Origin: JBCBUE01 sp039818285
GTDB lineage: Bacteria > Planctomycetota > Phycisphaerae > Phycisphaerales > Phycisphaeraceae
Direction of reading: 5' to 3'
NCBI GenBank assembly: GCA_039818285.1
Contig: JBCBUE010000004.1
Span: forward strand, 25,713 to 89,712
Length of the DNA stretch: 64,000 nucleotides
Shown here: one piece after another, positions 59,935-64,000 of the stretch
How the letters are laid out: every line of letters starts with the position of its first letter
How positions within the stretch are numbered: position 1 is the stretch's first letter
The notes under the pieces: generated by a model
Database searches by the model: none
Told to the model about the DNA's origin: nothing
Seen by the model: the letters and a program-made list of their open reading frames with translations, nothing else
Program-made: the position numbers and the translations under genes

Positions 59935-61377
59935 TTAGTCATCTGATTCGCCACCGATCGTCAGTGCGACATCCGCATTGGCGGGCACAGCTTCATCGCG
60001 CTTCTCGTGGTGCAGCGCCTTCGCGCGGTGTTGCGACCAGTCGGTGACTTGGAGGTCGGGGGCGTCGGGGCCGTCGTGGGTTTGGACGATGCGGTAGGCG
60101 TTGTCGCGGACGGCGGGGGTGAAGCCGGCGTCGCGGATGAGGTGGCAGAGGACGGGCTCGTCGAGGCAGTAGGTGGTGCCGGCGGCGGAGACGACGTTCT
60201 CCTCCATCATGATCGAGCCCATGTCGTTGGCGCCAAAGGCGAGGGCGACCTGGCCGATGCGGGGGCCCATGGTGACCCAGCTGGCGCCGATGGAGTGGAT
60301 GTTGTCGAGGACGAGCCGGCTGATCGCCTGCGTACGCAAGTACTCGCTGGCGCCGGCCATGCGGACGAGTTTGCCGGCCGTGGGGGCGAAAGCGTCGCAG
60401 GCGGGCTTGCTGTCGCCATCGACCCGGCCGGCGTAGACGGCGTCCGCCAACGCGTCGCCGGGGAAGGGCTCACCTGTCTCGGCAGCCTTGTCGGGGTCCC
60501 AGTCGGGCACGCGGCCCAGCGGGGTGTTCTCCCGCTGGAAGGGCCAGCTGATGAAGCTGAGGTACTTGCCCGGCCAGCCCTCGTTGATCGCGCGGTCCTG
60601 CCAGTCGCGGACGCGGAGCATGTGATCGACGCGGTCGGCGACGCCCTCGATGTGCCCGAACATCATGGTCGCCGAGGTGAGCAGCCCGGCGCGGTGGCCG
60701 GCGGCCATGACCTCGAGCCACTGCGTGGCGGTGGCCTTGCCCAGGCCGATGCGCCGACGGACGTGCTCGGCGAAGATCTCGCCGCCGCCCCCCGGAATTG
60801 AGTCGAGTCCTGCGGCCGTGAGGCGTTGCATGATCGCGTCGAGCTTGGCGCGGAAGGTCTCGTCGGAGAGCTCGGCCGCGCGGCCGACGCCGGGCGTGGG
60901 GAAGGCGTCGACGTCGAGGGCGGCGACGAACTCGACAAACTCCGGCGGGCTGAAGGCGTGCAGGTGGACCTGCGGGAACTCGGCCTTGAGGCCAGACAGC
61001 ATGTCCTCGTACCAGCTCAGCGGTAGGCCGGGGTGCATGCCGCCCTGCAGGAGGACCTGGAACCCGCCGACGTCGACGAGCTCTTGCAGCTTCTGGCGGA
61101 GGGCAGCGGTATCGAGGACGTAAGCGTCTTCGTCGCCGTCGTCGCGTCGGAAGGCGCAGAAGGTGCAGCGGGCCGAGCAGACGTTGGTGTAGTTGACGTT
61201 GCGGTCTTTGATGAACGTGCGGACCGAGTCGCCGTGGAGGCGTCGGCAGAAGGCGTCGGCCCAGCGGCCGAGGTCGTGCAGGCTGGCCTCGCGATAGAGG
61301 CGCACGGCCTGGTCGCGGGTGAGGCGGCGTTCGCCGGCGACGACGGCGTCGATGTTGAGGTCCCGGGCGAGGGTCAT
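59935..61377 (-). CDS. mqnC: Cyclic dehypoxanthinyl futalosine synthase
   Basis: MqnC is a radical SAM enzyme that cyclises dehypoxanthinyl futalosine in the alternative menaquinone pathway. The cluster ligands are Cys67, Cys71 and Cys74 in CSARCTFC. LLQGGMHPGLPLSWYEDM, HAFSPPEFVEF, AAGLDSIPGGGGEIFAEHVR and TSATMMFGHIEG follow the MqnC/CofH pattern. The protein (480 residues) is longer than usual, with an insert of about 50 residues near 280-330 and a C-terminal extension. GTG at 61380 directly precedes the ATG used. MqnE is a relative, but its substrate blocks differ. Confidence 0.87.
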   Translation of the reverse strand: MTLARDLNIDAVVAGERRLTRDQAVRLYREASLHDLGRWADAFCRRLHGDSVRTFIKDRNVNYTNVCSARCTFCAFRRDDGDEDAYVLDTAALRQKLQELVDVGGFQVLLQGGMHPGLPLSWYEDMLSGLKAEFPQVHLHAFSPPEFVEFVAALDVDAFPTPGVGRAAELSDETFRAKLDAIMQRLTAAGLDSIPGGGGEIFAEHVRRRIGLGKATATQWLEVMAAGHRAGLLTSATMMFGHIEGVADRVDHMLRVRDWQDRAINEGWPGKYLSFISWPFQRENTPLGRVPDWDPDKAAETGEPFPGDALADAVYAGRVDGDSKPACDAFAPTAGKLVRMAGASEYLRTQAISRLVLDNIHSIGASWVTMGPRIGQVALAFGANDMGSIMMEENVVSAAGTTYCLDEPVLCHLIRDAGFTPAVRDNAYRIVQTHDGPDAPDLQVTDWSQHRAKALHHEKRDEAVPANADVALTIGGESDD

Positions 61378-61473
61378 CACGACTCATAGTAGTGCCGGTC
61401 GCGGCGGCGGAGTGGCATGGCGGGCGGGTGTCGCGACCTTGTGTCGCCGGCGCAGGATCGAGAGACTGGGGGA

Positions 61474-61737
61474 ATGCGACGCCGCGGGTTCGTCATCAAT
61501 GATGCCTGGGACCGCTGGCTTTACGTCGTGGGCGGGGCGGTTTTTTTCGTGTTTTTCGGTCTGGTCGGGGTGGGCATCCTCTGGGAGGGCCCTCGCGACC
61601 CCGCTCGGGCGCACGCGGCGTTGCAGGGCATGCCCGAGGCGCCGGCGTGGGGGCAGTACCTGTCCGGGATGATGAGCCTGGTGCTCTCGCTGGGGGGGCT
61701 GTGGCTGGCGGCGAAGTGGTGGCGGCGGAAGGCTTGA
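61474..61737 (+). CDS. Small membrane protein, two predicted helices
   Basis: This 87-residue protein is of unknown function. Hydrophobic stretches at about residues 15-35 (LYVVGGAVFFVFFGLVGVGI) and 62-80 (LSGMMSLVLSLGGLWLAAK) would give two membrane helices, with a short basic C terminus. A G-rich stretch precedes the ATG. The codon use fits the genome. No family is recognised. Confidence 0.65.
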   Translation: MRRRGFVINDAWDRWLYVVGGAVFFVFFGLVGVGILWEGPRDPARAHAALQGMPEAPAWGQYLSGMMSLVLSLGGLWLAAKWWRRKA

Positions 61738-61789
61738 GGGCGAACGCCACGAGCCGGGCGCTTCGCGTCGCGGGCTGAACGTCGCGCGG

Positions 61790-62356
61790 TCAGACGGCCT
61801 CGATGTCGGCGGACTTGTCGGCGATGGCCTTCTCGACGGTGGCCTCGTGCTTCTTGAGGAGGTCCTGCACCTCTTCCTTGGCCGTGTCCAACTCGTCCTC
61901 GCTGATGCCGGCCGACTTGTCTTTTCCAAGCGCGTCGATGTGCTTGTTGGCGTCGCGGCGGGCGTTGCGGAGGCTGACCTTGGCGTGCTCGCCCACCTGC
62001 TTGACCGAGCCGATGAGCTGCTTGCGGCGTTCGCCGGAGAGGGGGGGGATGTTGATGCGGATCTGCTTGCCGTCGACCTGGGGGTTGAGGCCGAGGCCGG
62101 CGGCCTCGATGCCCTTGGCGATGTCCTTGATGGTGGCGGGGTCGAAGGGCTTGACGACGAGCTGGGTGGCCTCGGGGGCCTGGACCATGGCGACGGAGCG
62201 AAGGTCGGTCTCGGCGCCGTAGCACTCGACCTTGGCGAACTCGATGAGACCGGGCGAGGCGCGACCGGTGCGGACACCCTTGAGTTCGCTCATCAGGTAC
62301 GTGGAGGCCTTGTCCATCGCCTCCTCGCACTCCAGCAGGATCGTGTCCAGGTCCAT
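61790..62356 (-). CDS. frr: Ribosome recycling factor
   Basis: RRF splits the post-termination ribosome together with EF-G. The 188-residue product is the normal size and contains ELKGVRTGRASPGLIE, the beta/alpha domain with PFDPATIKDIAKGIEAAGLGL, and IRINIPPLSGERRKQL, then the three-helix bundle to the end. CGGAG lies seven bases before the ATG. It follows pyrH by 105 bases on the same strand, the usual bacterial order. Confidence 0.97.
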   Translation of the reverse strand: MDLDTILLECEEAMDKASTYLMSELKGVRTGRASPGLIEFAKVECYGAETDLRSVAMVQAPEATQLVVKPFDPATIKDIAKGIEAAGLGLNPQVDGKQIRINIPPLSGERRKQLIGSVKQVGEHAKVSLRNARRDANKHIDALGKDKSAGISEDELDTAKEEVQDLLKKHEATVEKAIADKSADIEAV

Positions 62357-62461
62357 CGGGCGGCTCCGTGGTGGGGGCGGCGAACGGCCGATCGGTCGGC
62401 CGCGGTGAGCTCCGCACGGTAGCTGATTGCGTCCCGAGCCGCACCCCGGCGTGGCCTGGTG

Positions 62462-63223
62462 TCAGGCGACGTTGACGAGCGTGCCGTGCCTGGCGCCGCC
62501 GACGACTTCGGCGATGTGGCCGGGCTGCTTCATGTTGAAGACGACGATGGGGATCCCGCGCTGGCGGCACATGTCGAACGCGGTGATGTCCATGATCTTG
62601 AGCTGGCGTTCGATGGCCTCGTCGAAGGTGAGCTCGTCGAAGCGGACGGCGTCGTCGTGCTTCATGGGGTCCTTGTCGTAGATGCCGTCGACCTTGGTGG
62701 CCTTGAGCACGACGTCGGCGTTGATCTCGGCGGCGCGGAGGCTGGCGGCCGAGTCGGTGGTGCAGAAGGGGTTGCCGGTGCCGGCGACGAAGATGACGAC
62801 GCGGCCTTTCTCGAGGTGGCGGAGGGCTCGGCCGCGGATAAAGGTCTCTGCGACGGAGGTGACGTTGAGGGCCGAGAGCACGCGAGCGGGCTGGCCAAGA
62901 CCCTCGAGCTGTTCCTTGAGGGCCAGGCCGTTGATGACGGTGCCGAGCATGCCCATCTGGTCGGCGGTGGCCTGGGCGATGGCGCCCTGCTGGGCGAGGG
63001 TGGCGCCGCGGATGATGTTGCCCCCGCCGACGACGACGGCCATCTGGGCGCCGACCTTGGCGGCGGCGGCGACCTCGGAGGCGATGAGCTCCAGCTCGCC
63101 AGTGTCGATGCCGAAGCCGCCGGGCTGGCAGAACGCCTCGCCGGACACTTTGAGCAGGACGCGTTGGAAGCGTGGGGGGGAGGCCGCGGTGGCGGCGCCG
63201 TTCGGCTCGGGGGGTGGGCTCAT
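62462..63223 (-). CDS. pyrH: UMP kinase
   Basis: PyrH phosphorylates UMP to UDP with ATP in pyrimidine nucleotide synthesis, as a hexamer in the cytoplasm. The 253-residue protein shows RVLLKVSGEAF, AVVVGGGNIIRGA, ADQMGMLGTVINGLAL, FVAGTGNPFCTTDSAASLRA and KATKVDGIYDKDP, all characteristic. The ATG at 63223 gives a short Pro/Ala-rich leader before the first strand; the frame is open further upstream without similarity. It lies upstream of frr. Confidence 0.95.
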   Translation of the reverse strand: MSPPPEPNGAATAASPPRFQRVLLKVSGEAFCQPGGFGIDTGELELIASEVAAAAKVGAQMAVVVGGGNIIRGATLAQQGAIAQATADQMGMLGTVINGLALKEQLEGLGQPARVLSALNVTSVAETFIRGRALRHLEKGRVVIFVAGTGNPFCTTDSAASLRAAEINADVVLKATKVDGIYDKDPMKHDDAVRFDELTFDEAIERQLKIMDITAFDMCRQRGIPIVVFNMKQPGHIAEVVGGARHGTLVNVA

Positions 63224-63395
63224 CTGGGCGGCATTAGGGCAAGGCGGGGCGGCCGCGTCAAGTCGGTCCCGCGGCGAGCAACGGGAAGCCGATAACCGAC
63301 GAAAAGCGGAGACGGCGTGCCCGGGACTGAAGTAATTGCAGGAATGACCCGAACTCCCCAATACCTGCTTTCCCACCCCGTTCGGTTGTTCTGCC

Positions 63396-64000
63396 ATGAC
63401 GCTTGCCAACCCGCTCGACACGGCCTGGGTCTTGCTCAGCGCCGCGCTCGTGATGCTGATGCAGGGCGGATTCTGCCTGCTCGAGTCGGGGCTGGTGCGG
63501 GCGAAGAACTCGATCAACGTCGCGGTCAAGAACCTGTTCGACTTCTGCGTGTCGGCCGGGGCGTTCTGGATGGTGGGCTTCGGGCTGATGTTCGGCGCGA
63601 ACTGGGGCGGCTGGCTGGGGACGGACGGGTTCTTCCTGTATGGGGTCACGGCGCCGGACGACCTGGCGTTCTTCCTGTTCCAGTTGGTGTTCTGCTCGAC
63701 GGCGACGACGATTATCTCCGGCGCGGCGTCCGAGCGGATGCGGTTCACGGGGTACATGTTCGTCGCGCTGATCGTCTCGATCTTCATCTACCCGATCTTC
63801 GGGCACTGGGTGTGGGGTGACGGCGGTTGGCTCGGCGAGATGGGGTTCATCGACTTCGCCGGCTCGACGGTCGTGCACTCGGTGGGCGGCTGGGGCGCGA
63901 TTACCACAGGCAAGAACCTGGCGATTACGCTGTTCGATCTGCTGGGCTATCACGTGAAGGCCAACCCGAAGTACGGTTCGGAAAAGAAGGGGCAGCCCAC
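63396..64000 (+). CDS. Ammonium transporter start, chimeric 3' end, cut by window
   Basis: Translation from the ATG at 63396 gives the Amt family N terminus: WVLLSAALVMLMQGGFCLLE, GLVRAKNSINVAVKNL, WGANWGG-like FGANWGGWLG, FQLVFCSTATTIISGA, and DFAGSTVVHSVGGW (about residues 152-165). Amt should continue with an Ala/Gly-rich helix after VHSVGGW. Instead the frame carries on as GAITTGKNLAITLFDLLGYH and KANPKYGSEKKGQP to the window edge, which matches the start of a 2-oxoacid:ferredoxin oxidoreductase gamma-type subunit (GGQGA..TGK..LA, YGSEKKG). Third-position GC also drops after 63897. No stop is seen. Either a misassembly or a real recombination joins two genes. Confidence 0.8.
   Translation, partial: MTLANPLDTAWVLLSAALVMLMQGGFCLLESGLVRAKNSINVAVKNLFDFCVSAGAFWMVGFGLMFGANWGGWLGTDGFFLYGVTAPDDLAFFLFQLVFCSTATTIISGAASERMRFTGYMFVALIVSIFIYPIFGHWVWGDGGWLGEMGFIDFAGSTVVHSVGGWGAITTGKNLAITLFDLLGYHVKANPKYGSEKKGQP

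Noticed and set aside
61531..61560. T-rich run as a terminator
   Set aside because: It encodes the Phe-rich membrane helix of the small protein at 61474-61737 and has no stem before it.

Overview
The window is GC-rich, densely coded bacterial DNA that looks like a planctomycete, most likely class Phycisphaerae. This rests on gene content: three secreted proteins with PEP-CTERM tails, three pseudopilins with the planctomycete-type FTLIELLVVISI head, four sulfatases, many secreted glycoside hydrolases, menaquinone synthesis by the futalosine route (mqnC), and a GAF-HlyD / M50-HlyD / short SecA cluster. No phage, IS element or CRISPR array was seen. Species cannot be named from the sequence.

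Layout. 0-1.3 kb: no recognisable protein gene, then two tRNA-Gly genes (GCC and UCC anticodons). 1.3-9.1 kb: a divergent uronate catabolic locus (uxuA and an IclR regulator leftward; uxaC, a fructuronate reductase of the SDR type, a GH39-like hydrolase, an RraA-fold protein and an FAD oxidoreductase rightward). 9.3-19.9 kb: an AraR-like GntR/LacI hybrid regulator with a perfect palindromic operator over its own promoter, then a PEP-CTERM protein, two pseudopilins, a frameshifted secreted GH39-like enzyme and a GH2 beta-mannosidase. 20.2-27.3 kb: the most unusual block, a GAF-HlyD adaptor, a protein with PqqD-like, M50 and HlyD parts, a truncated SecA ATPase and a convergent HlyD protein.

27.5-39.8 kb: a sulfated-glycan utilisation locus with three exported sulfatases, a GH2-like enzyme, a GH16, a GH43-like protein, a LamG/PEP-CTERM protein, a pseudopilin and a LacI regulator. 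Four palindromes of the form TTCAAnCGnTTGAA lie before the transcription units, so this looks like a single LacI regulon. 39.8-45.8 kb: a FUSC/HlyD efflux pair and a class II photolyase fused to a renalase-like flavoprotein. 45.9-51.8 kb: a second LacI-controlled divergent pair of units (a multidomain hydrolase with two tandem binding modules, and a GH81 endo-beta-1,3-glucanase).

51.8-64 kb: mostly housekeeping or assorted genes: alaC, a lipoprotein with a parvulin-like domain, a cysteine desulfurase-like enzyme, a cytoplasmic sulfatase, a radical SAM/SPASM protein, a GT4 glycosyltransferase, a small lower-GC orphan, mqnC, a small membrane protein, frr, pyrH, and an ammonium transporter start that changes, in frame, into an unrelated 2-oxoacid oxidoreductase sequence about 105 bases before the window end.

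Together the genes describe a cell that degrades sulfated and uronic-acid-containing (probably algal) polysaccharides, with several local sugar-responsive repressors. Assignments come from reading the translations and recalling family motifs; no database search was run.
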